Source: Prostheceraeus crozeri
Lineage: Eukaryota > Platyhelminthes > Polycladida > Euryleptidae
Assembly: GCA_907163375.1 (NCBI GenBank)
Contig: CAJQUW010014751.1
Coordinates: 62,001-126,000 of the forward strand
DNA: 64,000 bases
Direction of reading: 5' to 3'
In this document: positions 1 through 11,400 of the stretch, piece after piece
Layout: each line of letters begins with the position of its first letter
Numbering within the stretch: the stretch's first letter is position 1
Made by a program: the position numbers and the translations under genes
Notes under the pieces: generated by a model
Told to the model about the DNA's origin: nothing
The model's database searches: none
Seen by the model: the letters and a program-made list of their open reading frames with translations, nothing else

Positions 1-727
1 GCAAACACCATGACCATATTAATCATACATCAGAAAAATATCTCTGATTCATGAAATGACTGACTTTTTTATTTTCGTAGTAAATTGAATATACATATAC
101 CGGTATGATGCGAGGTGTATATGATTCAGTTCTTCCTAGGACCTATTTTGTATTCTCTAAATTGCAGTGTTTGCCATCCAGCACTCGCGAAAATGGGAAT
201 CACACATCTGTCATAATAAATAAATAAATAAAATTTATTGGTTCACAAGCTGCATGCAGAATCGGTGAACAATACAAATCGAGGGATGACAATATGTGAA
301 GACACGAAAGCAATACAATGGTTACCAGTATCAAAAACCAAAGTAAGAGTAAAATCAACAGTAGATAAAAACGCGAACTATTTATAAAAAAATTGATGAA
401 TACTATGTGAAACTAAGTTCAGTAATAAAACTGGTCAATTTGCTATGGAGTGATTTTCACAAACAATGTCGTATATCTGGCAGCTAATCTAGTATGTTGC
501 CATGAAATAAAGTCCATTAACGAATAACTGAATAGGCCTATTCAATTTCCCCGAAATTGTCAACTGCGAGACCATTTCCACGGAAAAGTCCTTAATCATT
601 TATCTATTAGCATTATAACATGTACTCTACTTCAGTTGATTTATGGAGCTAACAGAACAAAACTGAATTCTGACTAACAATGACAAACCTTATCATGAAA
701 TTGGAAAGATTCCTTGGCTATTGGTCA
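1..727. other. Non-coding flank; possible LINE tail
   Basis: No open frame or splice pattern that I can support. A short AAAT microsatellite lies at about 213-239, directly followed by sequence beginning TTTATTGGTTCACAAG. The same layout, a microsatellite and then a TTTATTG-like start, occurs at the LINE 3' end near 63.3 kb, so this may be the 3' tail of a minus-strand LINE. No LINE protein is visible here. Confidence 0.3.
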
Positions 728-1458
728 TAATTTTCTTTTCTTTGAAAAGAGCCAAATTTTAGTTATGGATTGATTTTTATTTTCTAATGTTCGATTAATT
801 TCAGCTATTCTTCAGGAAATGATTTTATGACATGAAAAAGATTTAAAAATTCACATCTGCATACAAGCGATAAAAAAATTACAAATAATATAAAACTATG
901 TACAAAATTTTTGGGGACGGTATGGAAGAGTGGGAGCTATGCGGCAGGTAGTAAAGGGTTACATAGTACCATTAGCATTTGTTAAATGACCTGACATTGA
1001 AGAAGGAACATGTGATGTGAATTAAGAAATCTGATTACCATAGAAGGTATGTGAAAATATGTAAAAAACATCTGAGTCAACGAAAGAGGAAATCTCTATA
1101 ACTGTCTAACTCGTGCTTGGTATTAATAGACGGTTTCATTTTATTTATATAAAATGCCTCACGTAATCGGAGATTGGTGGGATTTTATAACAAATGCTAA
1201 TGGTACTATGTAACCCTTTACTACCTGCCGCATAGCTCCCACTCTTCCATACCGTCCCCAAAAATTTTGTACTTAGTTTTATATTATTTGTAATTTTTGT
1301 ATCGCTTTTATGCAGATGTGAATTTTTAAATCTTTTTCATGTCATAAAAACATTTCCTGAAGATAGCTATAGATAATAGCTGAAATTAATCGAACATCAG
1401 AAAATAAAAATCAATCCATCACTAGAATTTGGCTCTTTCCAAAGAAAAGAAACTTATC
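728..1458. repeat. Palindromic (fold-back) repeat element, 2 x ~260 bp arms
   Basis: The left arm (about 728-984) is the reverse complement of the right arm (about 1188-1458), with a unique centre of about 200 bp. The arms match along nearly their whole length with scattered mismatches; the inner parts, including the run GGGGACGGTATGGAAGAGTG, are almost perfect. The left arm lacks about 10 bases at the place where the right arm carries a hammerhead-like hairpin. No coding sequence is seen. It may be a fold-back transposon or a Penelope-like inverted double insertion. Confidence 0.8.
1357..1386 (+). ncRNA. Hammerhead-ribozyme-like core motif
   Basis: In the right arm of the palindrome the order is CTGAAGA, one T, a hairpin AGCTAT/ATAGCT with a five-base loop, then GAAAT. 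This is the core order of a hammerhead ribozyme (CUGANGA, stem II, GAAA). I could not identify stems I and III or the cleavage triplet with certainty. Activity is unproven and the motif may be a remnant. Confidence 0.35.
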
Positions 1459-1522
1459 ATGAAAGTCAATACCAATGACAAGAAATGAGATAGTTTAAAG
1501 AATTGCTCCATAATGTTATGAC

Positions 1523-2738
1523 CAGTGGCGCCGCGTGCTCCCACACCATAGCCCTTGGCTCCAAAGTGGATTCCTATATTTCTGCAGCAGACAGCATGAA
1601 CTATAGAATAATTAATTTGAGACTATATTGATTTCAGTGAATTTTCAAACACTTGTACAAGTACAGAAACATTCAAATCATGCTGACATCCATGACTACA
1701 GAATGAGATGATGTGAGAAATATATACCGATATTTAAATGAAAGGTACACTGAAGTCCTTAGACTACCCAATGTTGACTATTCTACATGTGAATTATGAT
1801 TCACTGTGAAACCTATGTGACAGCCTCTTTTTCTGAGCAGCCTCATAGGCATGCAATCCTAAGCTGACTCTTGGTCAACGTGACTCTTGTCTTCCCAAGA
1901 TTTTAAACGTCAAATGACAATGATGTTGTGATGTTGATTTCTCACATGACGCTGGATCGCCTTGGTGAGATGACTATAGAGAACACTCTCGAGGAAGCTC
2001 TCACCAACGCAAGACTCTGTTGTGTTTAGCACCCTTGAGTGGTTTAGTTTTTATTTCAATACCACAAACTTCGTGTACGGTGGCTAGAGTTTTCTGCATA
2101 ATTCCTCGGACGACTGTCTGGTGTAGAAAATAACCACTGTTGAAATCGCCGCCATAAAAATAATATCACAAATATGCCGCGATTCATTATCTCTAACTGA
2201 ATGACACATCAAATTATGGAACCTTCATCGCTATCTCCTTTCAGCGGCTTCTAACCTTCCGATCCGACATTCAGCCATTGGTGAACGCAGACACGACGAT
2301 TCAACGCATCACCATCATCTCCAAAATTTGGCGAAGCCATCAATAGAGAAAATTTGAGCCTCTGTCTAACTGAATCTAAGAATTTATAAATAGATCTTCT
2401 CTTGCATTGCTGCAATATATTTGCTTCTTCATTTCTATAGAGAGAAGACGATCGAGCTATGCGCACACGCTCCACATATCACACAAATCTCAGTGATCTG
2501 CTGTGAACACATCCCCAGCGCATTGTGTGATTGCTTGAAGATCCCTGCAGTTAACAACTGAGCACTGGCGCTCGGAACGTATTTGAGAGTAGTGACTTGA
2601 AACTGTTAAGTGTGTGTAAAGGTGTAAACGTAAAGATGCTCTCAAAAACAAAAATCAAAACTATTTGCACTTAAGTTTTATGAACTTAAATAATTATTTT
2701 TCGGCGAAGGCCTCGCAGGCACGGAGAAGACGCCACTG
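1523..2738. mobile_element. Non-autonomous hAT transposon with perfect 8-bp TSD
   Basis: The element starts CAGTGGCG and ends CGCCACTG, giving perfect 8-bp terminal inverted repeats of hAT type (CAG start). It is flanked on both sides by the identical 8 bases GTTATGAC (1515-1522 and 2739-2746), the target-duplication length of hAT elements. At 1.2 kb it is too short for a full hAT transposase. The only open frame (minus strand, 2251-2475, 74 aa) is not recognisable. The perfect duplication suggests a fairly recent insertion. Confidence 0.85.
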
Positions 2739-3180
2739 GTTATGACGATGCCGATCGATATATTCTCCTTCTGCTAAATAGGCAACATGAGACAATATAT
2801 TCAAATTTCAGCAATAACAAAATTTAATCAAACAATGAATGATTGAAGCTCTTGAAAACAATCTGGCCAGAGACATATTTCGGGTGTGATAAATATAGGC
2901 ATGTGCATGGCAGATATTTAGTTTCGTCGATGGTTGACATCTTATACTTTCGCACTATTTAATCCTTTGAACAGGTAGCGTGGCCATTCATGAAAACATG
3001 ATTTTCGAAACTAAAATGTCATTTCACGTCTTACGACGAAAAGAAAATTTTTGAGCCATGCAAGACATACTGGCACTAATCAATATAAACAAATGTGACC
3101 AGAATCTATCATTACGGGATGTCTAACGGGTAATTCAAGGACACGTGATGACGTCAGAGGCTATGATTAGCCATTTTCAC
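2739..3180. other. Non-coding gap between two elements
   Basis: This stretch separates the hAT duplication from the Naiad insertion. No coding frame, repeat or RNA gene is seen. Confidence 0.4.
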
Positions 3181-3186
3181 TTTTTT

Positions 3187-3232
3187 GTTATCTTCATATT
3201 TCGAGTATAAAGCGAAAGCACTCCCTCTTTTT
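3187..3232 (+). repeat. Inverted flank repeat of the Naiad insertion, left copy
   Basis: About 46 bp that reads ...AAAGCGAAAGCACTCCCTC before the left pseudo-LTR. It recurs as the reverse complement at 8431-8477 with about two mismatches, so the whole insertion sits between inverted copies of one sequence. Confidence 0.8.
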
Positions 3233-3324
3233 TAGGACTACTTTTACTAATAATTTAAATTAGTAAGCATTATATTCTATTATAAATGGCTACTGGGATG
3301 ACTTTCATCATCGTATGAGAATTA
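3233..3324 (+). repeat. Pseudo-LTR, 5' copy
   Basis: 92 bp starting TAGGACTACTTTTAC and ending GAGAATTA. It matches 7938-8029 with about one difference. Direct repeats of this sort (pseudo-LTRs) are typical of Penelope-like elements; this is not a retroviral LTR. Confidence 0.85.
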
Positions 3325-3527
3325 CTTGGATAGTATGTCTTCAGATGCAGGTGGTTTCACGACCCCGCTACTGGACCTCTGCTAGCTGGCGAAATGCCTA
3401 ATTTGTCCCACATCTTAATAATTATCATACATAGTCACTTAGGCGCAAATGCCAATAGATAGCAGGAATTTGAAAGTCCAACCTCGGCAAATTCCTCGCT
3501 CTTTTCGAGGCTCTGGCAAATTTTCTC

Positions 3528-6171
3528 ATGGTTTATATGGTACGAAAACTGTTCAGCGTTAATGCGAAGGAGTGGATAACGCCCTCTACTTTGAAAAACG
3601 TTAGATTTTGTGGTAGCAATAGATGTCTTTGCTGTAAATCTTTGAATACCGAAAATTGCTACGAAAGTTTCAGTACAGGCAACCGGTTTATCTTTGATCA
3701 GCCAGGTGTTTTTACTTGTAAAAGTAGAAATGTTATTTATCTTATATCATGTAGCAGATGTGGAATGCAATATGTAGGATAGACAAAGCAACCGTTACAT
3801 TGTAGATTAAATGGTCATCGTCATTCAGTATTAAAAGGTCACTTAAACACATATCTTAGCAATCACTTTAAGCAAGATCATCATTCTTGGACTGATGTTG
3901 AATTGCAAATTATTGATCATGTTGATGACAATATATACATATCACCGGAAGAGATAAACAGAGCTCAACCGCAAGGAAGACATGCATATTAAGATGCTCA
4001 ATACCTTATACCCCTTGGGTTTGAATGATAGAGTTTTGGGAGGTGGATGTGTATCTCAGCAGTCCATATCCAATGATCCATTTTTTAGTTATCCGATTAG
4101 CAGACGAAAAAGGAGTCATGGAATAAGAAAATCGGGTAGAAAAAGCTCAAGTATTATGGAACTTGACAATACCTATCAAGAATTGCAAGATTCTTTTGAG
4201 ACGTGTAGGATGTCAAAGTTTTATCATCATCTAAAATCTCTCCCTAGAACTATGCTAAGAGCCATTCTAGGCAAGACAAGGGATGAGGCAAACATGATGA
4301 CATTTGTACTAACAGCATACATTCAAAATAAACTTAACCTAGACTCGGAGAACAAAAATGTAAAAGAACGAGCAACCATAATCATCCCGTTCGAATCTCA
4401 GACAATAGACTCACTCAATCGCATGTCTATATTCTGCGATCACAGTGTGTGCAAGCTAATTCCAAGCACAATTCAAGAACGTTATCCATCGAAAATATTC
4501 TATAAATTAGATAAACCCACTGCATTGAAGTTTTGCAATTAAGGGCGTTTTTTGAATAACCTAAAGTTTCAGGATGTGATGCACATCATGAACAATCCAT
4601 GCTCATGTAGCAAGAGGCAATCTTTTGTTTACCCACATTATGGTCACGTAATAGCGGGTGATCTGGATATTGTGGATGATGAAGACTTACGTCAACTCTT
4701 CAGTTTTGGTACCAAACACAGAATCCCCAAAAACCTTAGTTGGAGTGCCATAACAACTCAAATTAGTAATTCATTAGATGAGCAGATTACAAAAATAAGT
4801 AAGAAAGAGGAGCTTGAGGCTACTTTATTCTCAGCGTGGAAATCAAGAATCATGGCACTGATTAAAGATCGAATATATCTTCCCAAGAAATCCTCGAATA
4901 GATTTCGCGCACACAGTAATCGACACAAGATTAATGTCAAAATGGGTAAAAATCTGAAAGAATTGCAGAATGACGTCATAATTACGCCAGTTGATAAAGC
5001 ATCTAATAATTATGCCTTCATTTGCAAAAAGTTTTATCTCCAAATTCTCTTAGCCGAGTTGGGAATCGATATTTCCACGTCGAACATATCGGGTAATGAT
5101 ACCTATGGTCCTGAGCAAATTTTAACGCAGAATGTAATTGAGCAACACACAACAATTATGAAAAGCGAGTTTAAACTATCTGTCTGTAAAAAAGACAGAA
5201 AATTACCAAAATTATATTGGATTCCAAAATTTCACAAAACTCCATGCAAATTTAGATTCATAGCAGGAGCACGACAATACACATCGAAAAAGATTTCCAT
5301 CAAATTAAATTCAGCCTTAAGTATTTTGCGTGACAATTTTCAGAGATATTGTATGGCAATTAAGAGAAACAGCGGTTTCGATTGGTTCTGGAGTATAAAG
5401 TCCACACAAGAATTTCTACACAGATTAAATTCGACAAAACTTCATTCATTGCAAGTTTTCGATTTTTCAACCTTATATACGAATCTTGATCAAAAACTGA
5501 TTGAAGATCACATATTCGCTATTATGGATTTGGTGTTTAATTCCTCAAATAGAAAATTTATTTGCATTGGATATGATAAGTCCTTTTGCTCAATGAAAAA
5601 ATATAATGGTTATCACTGTTTTGATAAACAGAAGTTAAAAGAAGCCATACATTTCCTATTATCACAGACCTACGTCACATTCGGTAATTTAGTTTTCAGG
5701 CAGATTAAAGGCATTCCAATGGGAGGAAATTCTAGTCCACTCCTAGCTGACCTATTCCTCTTACACTGCGAATATGTTTTTATGCAAAATTTGATAAAAA
5801 CTAAGAAATATCATTTAGCACGCTTGTTATCACCTACATCAAGATACATAGACGATATATGTGTTGTCAATTATAAACACTTTAATTCGTTGATTCAAAG
5901 AATTTATCCACCTGACTTGTTGGCGGAGAGGAATGGTGATAACAATAAAGAGGTAGTTTACCTTGATGTGAAAATACAAATCTCACAGAACAGCTTGAGA
6001 ACTTCAGTATATTACAAGGTAGATGACTTCTCTCTCTCTGTGGTGCAACTGACTTTTCCGGAGAGCATGATCCCATTACAGATGGCCCTTCATGTTTTCG
6101 CGTCGCTGTCGGAGCACTGCTTTGTTTTTAGGTTTCATTTTCATGCCATTTCAGTATTACTTGCTCGATAA
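3528..6171 (+). pseudogene. Naiad GIY-YIG endonuclease / CxC linker / reverse transcriptase, broken
   Basis: The first part (from 3528) has a Cys-rich finger (RCLCC) and the endonuclease core NVIYLI ... MQYVG, followed by CRLNGHR and a SNHF histidine. The second part (from 3982) starts with NTLYPLGLNDRV, a segment that follows the nuclease in Penelope proteins. The linker motif PCSCSKRQ lies near 4600. In the reverse transcriptase (frame from 4552) I see motif A FDFSTLYTNL, motif B GIPMGGNSSPLLADL at about residue 387 and motif C RYIDD with YIDD at residues 432-435. The polymerase palm is open, but it diverges after LHVFAS, so the thumb looks lost. There are about three breaks: two in-frame stops (TAG and TAA) and one frame change. 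No TGA is involved, so the selenocysteine use known in some Naiads does not explain them. Confidence 0.85.
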
Positions 6172-7937
6172 TATTTTCAGCTATTAGATTTCAGTGCTAG
6201 AAGTCTATTTCACTACTATTCCATTCAACATGTCTGTTCTGCATGCATTAACAATAGGTCCCACCAGCCTGGATATGAGCGTTCAGGCATAGTGGCAGAA
6301 ACGCTACCTGCTGATGACTGACAGATATTTCTAATGTATTAATTATGAACATTTCTAGTATTATGTTGGTTTGTTTGTTGTGCACAAAGCACCTCTCAGC
6401 TACCGCTTTCCTAAGTGCCTATTAATGTATTAGATCATGATAATTTCGAGCCTCATAACTGACCCGATGGATCGCTAGTTAATGGATCACGTGCTTGTCA
6501 AGAAAGGAGTCCCCAGACAAGCCCAAAGGCGCCAATTATGGATCACGGGAGGTCCGTACGTGGAATATGTATAGCTTTCCTGGCTTAGACCTACCGACAT
6601 CGGCATGCTTATTAAAGATCATACTGAAAACTTATCAGATTAAGAAGTAAGTCCAGTCCCGAAATGTGCGCTCGATAGAGTTCGTTTAGTCCGATACATA
6701 TCGAACATTTATAAATGTCTGGTGGTGGGAACGCTCTATCGCATGCCCTCTTGAGGACAATGTCAGTGAAACTAAATATAAGAATTTATTAAAACCGATT
6801 TCACTGTAATCAAGTATATTGCATTAGGAATGTCATGGTTTCTATGCATGAGTACTGAGTGTTCTACGCCCTCGCCAAGTCTATGAGTGAACCGATGAGA
6901 TTGAGCAGATTGCTTATAACAAAAACCTCAAAAACTTGATGAAGGTTTAGGATTACTTATGATTGATGTGCAGGATTTGTTTACATGTGCGGATCGCAGA
7001 AAGCATACTGTATTTATTGATAGGATGAGTTTACATGTGGGAACGTAACATTTGAATGATGTCTGACTTATCTTTTTGACAGATCTTTTAAGACATACCA
7101 TTACCTATTCAGTATTTTGTCAGCCACTATATGTGTGACCCCGCTCGTCTGGGTTTGAGTGTTCAAGTTAGGGGTCGAAACACAACTAGACGAGTACCTG
7201 CTGATGACTGACGGACTGCAGTATTATGTTTTATATCCCTTAATCGGTAGCTGAAGTAGTGTTCGATGTATTGTAATTCAAATGAAGAAATGTGGAATTA
7301 CATTAAGTACTATAGACGGATGAAGAAACTGGCGATAACAAATTCAAGTGAAGAAATTGTATTTTCCATGTGTAGTCTTAGGTATAGTGTGTATAGTTTC
7401 ATTGCTTTCGGTGTAGTAGAGTGACATTGTAGTTCCATTGTTTACCTCCATTATCCACTTTCCACTTATCCACTCTTACCATTATCCACTTTGTGTAGTG
7501 TCAGATATAGTTCACTTGTAATCGGTGTAGTAGCATCGTTGTATTTCCATATTTTACCTCCACTTTTCCAATTTTTATTCATCGGTTTCCTGTTGTTTTA
7601 TAATATCCATTTTTAATTTCCTTAACCTATGGTGACCATTGTCTTATTCTATTTCCACTATCAGCATCTGTAGTCGGTACAGTATATTAGACGTCTGTTT
7701 TGAACGTGTATACGGCAGTGTTTGGAATCTATGGTATTAGTATATTAACAGCAAGAATGAGTAGTATTACAAGTCTTAAGATTTCCATTTTTACCAGATA
7801 TTGGGCCAAAGCTGATCAATTTTAATTCGTTGTCACGAGAAGGCTACATTGAGTTCTTTTAAGAACTGATTAATCCAATGGTTACAGTAGCATTGCCTTT
7901 GTACACTTGCGGATTGGAGAACGCCATCAGTCCTCAT

Positions 7938-8029
7938 TAGGACTACTTTTACTAATAATTTAAATTAGTAAGCATTATATTCTATTATAGATGGCTACTG
8001 GGATGACTTTCATCATCGTATGAGAATTA
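7938..8029 (+). repeat. Pseudo-LTR, 3' copy
   Basis: Second copy of the 92-bp direct repeat seen at 3233-3324. It is directly abutted on its right by the palindromic element at 8029-8430. Confidence 0.85.
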
Positions 8030-8132
8030 TAATCGTCTATTGGTAAAAGTTAAAATAAAATATCGTTACAGTGCCCTGACGTTTCGTCCTGCAAGGACTT
8101 GTTCACAGGTTTGACAAAGCCATGCACGGGGT

Positions 8133-8315
8133 TTGAAATTGGCTTATAAAGACCATTATTGGTCGATTTTAACTATGGATGATTTTGACATCATTATTAT
8201 GCAATGTCTTAATGATCCAGTTTCTACCCGTATTGCTGAAGCTAAGCTTATTAGCATTCATCAACCTTGCATTAATCGCAAACAGGAGCTGACGAGTGGT
8301 CATTCGTATTTATAA
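8133..8315 (+). pseudogene. Fragment of Penelope-type GIY-YIG endonuclease (C-terminal part)
   Basis: A 60-aa open frame with FDIIIMQCLND, then RIAEAKLISIHQPCIN. This matches the end of Penelope GIY-YIG nucleases, where a conserved Glu (in R..EA..I) is followed by a P.[IL]N tail. The frame begins inside the left arm of the palindrome and ends at the start of the right arm. It has no start context or N-terminal nuclease core, so it is a relic. Confidence 0.6.
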
Positions 8316-8349
8316 GCCAGTTTCAAACCCCGTACATGGCTTTGTCAAA

Positions 8350-8384
8350 CCTGTGAACAAGTCCTTGCAGGACGAAACGTCAGG
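8350..8384 (+). ncRNA. Degenerate hammerhead-like motif in Penelope palindrome
   Basis: The order is CTGTGAACAA in place of CTGANGA, a hairpin GTCC/GGAC with loop TTGCA, then GAAA, CGTC and AGGG. The second half (stem II, GAAAC, GTC) fits a type I hammerhead as known in Penelope-like pseudo-LTRs. The first box is diverged, so self-cleavage is doubtful. Confidence 0.4.
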
Positions 8385-8430
8385 GCACTGTAACGATATT
8401 TTATTTTAACTTTTACCAATAGACGATTAT

Positions 8431-8477
8431 AAAAAAGAGGGAGTGCTTTCGCTTTATGCTCGAAATATGAAGATAAT
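8431..8477 (-). repeat. Inverted flank repeat of the Naiad insertion, right copy
   Basis: Reverse complement of 3187-3232. It starts directly after the palindrome with AAAAAAGAGGGAGTGCTTTC. Confidence 0.8.
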
Positions 8478-11400
8478 TTATCACCTTCCGTGCATCGTCA
8501 TCAACCATTAACTCATTTGACCTCACGCTGACCTGCTTGCACGACCCTTAAACATACTCCCATCGGTCTAAAACTATACATTTAAAGGTCTCTTACCAGT
8601 CCTTACCATGAGTACTTAGCACCTTGTCTTTCAACTTTTATTTTTTTTGCAGCATCCTAATGTATAGGTATTGATATCCATAAAGTTGTTAATTTGTTTA
8701 TAACATGTTATAAGCTTTACCGTTCAATCGACACGGCAAAATTTTCGAAGGGGTGATTGACTTGTGCGCATTGACAGTCAGCTTCCCTTATTCCTCTCCT
8801 AAACACGAGTGCCATCACCTTCGTTCTCTAAGCCACTAGCAGCAAAATCAGGTTCAAAATCTCAATCTTTCTTACGTTGTGTTGAAAAGTCTTGGAACAT
8901 GCTGCTTGTTCCGCTTTCCAACTCGAGGCAATGCTCAGCTAAACTTTATCCTCATCGATGCTACAAGAATCTATGAGGAGGCAACTATCTTACCGCCTCT
9001 TGGTCGTTCGGACGATTCCCATGGTTCGCACAGCTTCCTGGATGGAGAATTCACACTTTTTGCTCACAAATATAGTGGCGTAGAAACTATTTCGGCAAGA
9101 CAAGACCCAACAATTCATCTACAAGACACTTTCGCCGCATTGTTATTGAAATTTATGCCACTATTCCACTGATTGCAACTAAATTCATTTCCTATATAGA
9201 CACATCATGAGAAAATAGTGAAATAAGAAATCCTATGTGCATACAACTGTGCCTGCCTTTACGTTTCTCAAAACATGTTGAAGCATATGATATTTATTGA
9301 TGGAAAGACAAACAACGACACAAACTGATAGAAAAACAAGCATTAAAAACGGGTATATATAAAACAAATAATTACCTCGAAAACATCATTTCAATTTTTT
9401 AAAAAATATTTCATTGTTCATATCTTTCTTTTAATTATTGGTTCTCCGACGTAATCCGCTTGACTGCATTAGATGTTGCTTACTTTACCGAGCTTCAGTT
9501 TCACCACTTTGTCTAAAATAATAGACTCAATAATTCTGGTGTATTTGATAATGTGGTCTCTGTTATAGGTAATGTGAGAGTACCGGTTTATCCAGATAGT
9601 TCAAATAGCAAGTCAAAGCAGATACAAAAAATAGGATTAGATGTAGGTCACTTTTCTGACATGTTGTTAGCATAAACTGGGTACGGCTAAAATGTCAGCA
9701 AAATCTGTCCTTTAATTTCTAGAACTTGAAGTGCTCGTGTGATGGTTTTCTACTGTTGGATAGCCAATTAAGAAGACTTTTAACTTTTCACAACTTCGTT
9801 CGAGATTGCGAATGCTTACTGGAGTTCTGAATTTGTATCGTGAATTTTCTCCTTAGATGGCTAGTTTCCTTTTTGCTATTTCGTCACGAGAAGCTTCATT
9901 TACACGTTTTATTTTCAGGTCAAGCTCTTCCATTTATTTTCTAGCGATAGCCTCTTCAAATGCTGCGCTGTTCTTTTGAAAAGAATACTTAACTGAGAGT
10001 ATCAAGGAATCGGTGATTTTCATGTTCATGAATCCGCAGGCCCGAGTGCATGAGTCCCAGCTCAGCGCCACAAGCGCTTTTCCTCCAGGGAATACCCGTG
10101 AACATCTACGACGGCTCTATTGGGCGAAGAACCTCATTCAGAGAGCGAATTACCGTGATTACGAATCCGTACACATCTTGCTATATTTGATCAACACAAG
10201 TACTTTGGATTTCCGAACTCGTCTGTGAATTTTGACCACTCTTCCCAGCATTGGTCTATTCTTCCTTGTCCTGATGATCCTACAGAGAGAAAACCAGATC
10301 ATGTTCTTAATGAACACGCTTCCAGCATGAATTTTGAGGCACCAACGAAATTCACTTTGTGACGAGGAGCAATGAAACGACGGAATGTTGATTTTAAGCT
10401 GATAGTCTCTCCATTCATTCCTCACTTCACCGCAGATATATCTTCTTTTGATCCAGTTCCTGATTGTTCAGACGTGGAATTCAGTGACTCCAGAACTGTT
10501 ACAGATAAACAGGATATTGAAGATAGTGACCTCAGATCACGACGGTTATCCGGGTGAAGCATGGTTGCATCTCATGGCACCATGAATCAAAGTGAGGAGT
10601 TCTGCAGGCTGTTGACAACCACCACGAAGACATCAACAAAGATATTCTTGAAATTTACATGTCATTTTCACAAACTTCACTACAGGTTTTCAGTAGATAC
10701 ATGGTTTTTTTGTTTAATCATCGTCTTGGTGGTAGACTTTCTGTTATCAGGCTTTGTGTCAATTGTTGCCATATTCACAACGAACTACTATGTTTTCTGA
10801 GTCTGGTCCGAACCAGCTAGCAACTTCTTGATGCGCTTCCGCATCAATTCCAATAACAGAAATCAATGCTATGCAAGACATAAATAATGGGTTCGCTTTT
10901 TTGAAACTTCAGCACGAATGCCTCAAAATGTTGATTGACAAAAGTCAAGACTCTTGAAGAGGTCTAGGTATGCTTATGATCAGGTGCTTCTAAGATCACT
11001 TGCAACCTGCTTGTAGAAGTCAGTTGACAGGATAGTGTCCCATCATCCTTCTGCGCTCTTAAGAATTAAATATCTTGGATATTAACTTATGTTCACGATA
11101 GAATGCAAGCTGCCAAGGTGAATGGGACTAATTCGGAGTGGATTAATGCATCAAATTCTGTGCCACATATGGCCATCGTCCTAAAAAATCACGAAAACAA
11201 ATTTACACACAATGCACTGAAACAGGCTGATGCTTCCATGAATATCTGAGTTGGTGTCCACTGTTTAATGATGCGCTCGATCATCATCCGGCGAAATCCG
11301 ATACACTGTAATGTGCCTACTACCGCTACAGCTATGATACTATCAATCTATTAATCCGCCACAGCCACAAAATACAGATGCCCGGCATAGTGTAATGCAA

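Larger units (their letters stand above)
8029..8430. repeat. Palindromic Penelope-like insert enclosing an endonuclease fragment
   Basis: The left arm (8029-8150) and right arm (8309-8430) are reverse complements of about 120 bp with few mismatches. The centre (8151-8308) codes for a tail of a GIY-YIG nuclease. The arms carry the run GACGTTTCGTCCTGCAAGG or its complement, a hammerhead-type stem II plus GAAAC. Inverted double insertions with partial copies are a known habit of Penelope-like elements. This fragment looks like a canonical C-terminal-nuclease type, so it need not come from the Naiad beside it. Confidence 0.8.
3187..8477 (+). mobile_element. Naiad-type Penelope-like retroelement with complex inverted ends
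   Basis: This is a Penelope-like retroelement with permuted domain order: an N-terminal GIY-YIG endonuclease, a linker carrying a CxC motif, then reverse transcriptase. That order is the published hallmark of the Naiad group. A 92-bp direct repeat bounds the body (3233-3324 and 7938-8029, pseudo-LTRs). About 46 bp outside the left copy (3187-3232) recurs as the reverse complement at 8431-8477, beyond a palindromic insert. The 3' part (6.2-7.9 kb) is non-coding; it holds two diverged copies of a block ending CCTGCTGATGACTGAC (about 6266-6323 and 7138-7213) and a loose tandem repeat around 7380-7570. The coding part has about three breaks, so the copy is dead. Confidence 0.8.

Noticed and set aside
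3528-4542. Stops in the Naiad nuclease read as selenocysteine
   Set aside because: The stops are TAG and TAA, not TGA, and there is an additional frame change.
8879-9172. A 97-aa frame with GRSDDSHGSHSFLDGEF, faintly like the HWG...GSEH.(V/I)DG segment of carbonic anhydrases
   Set aside because: The diagnostic histidines are not in place and no flanking exon was found; the similarity is too weak for a call.
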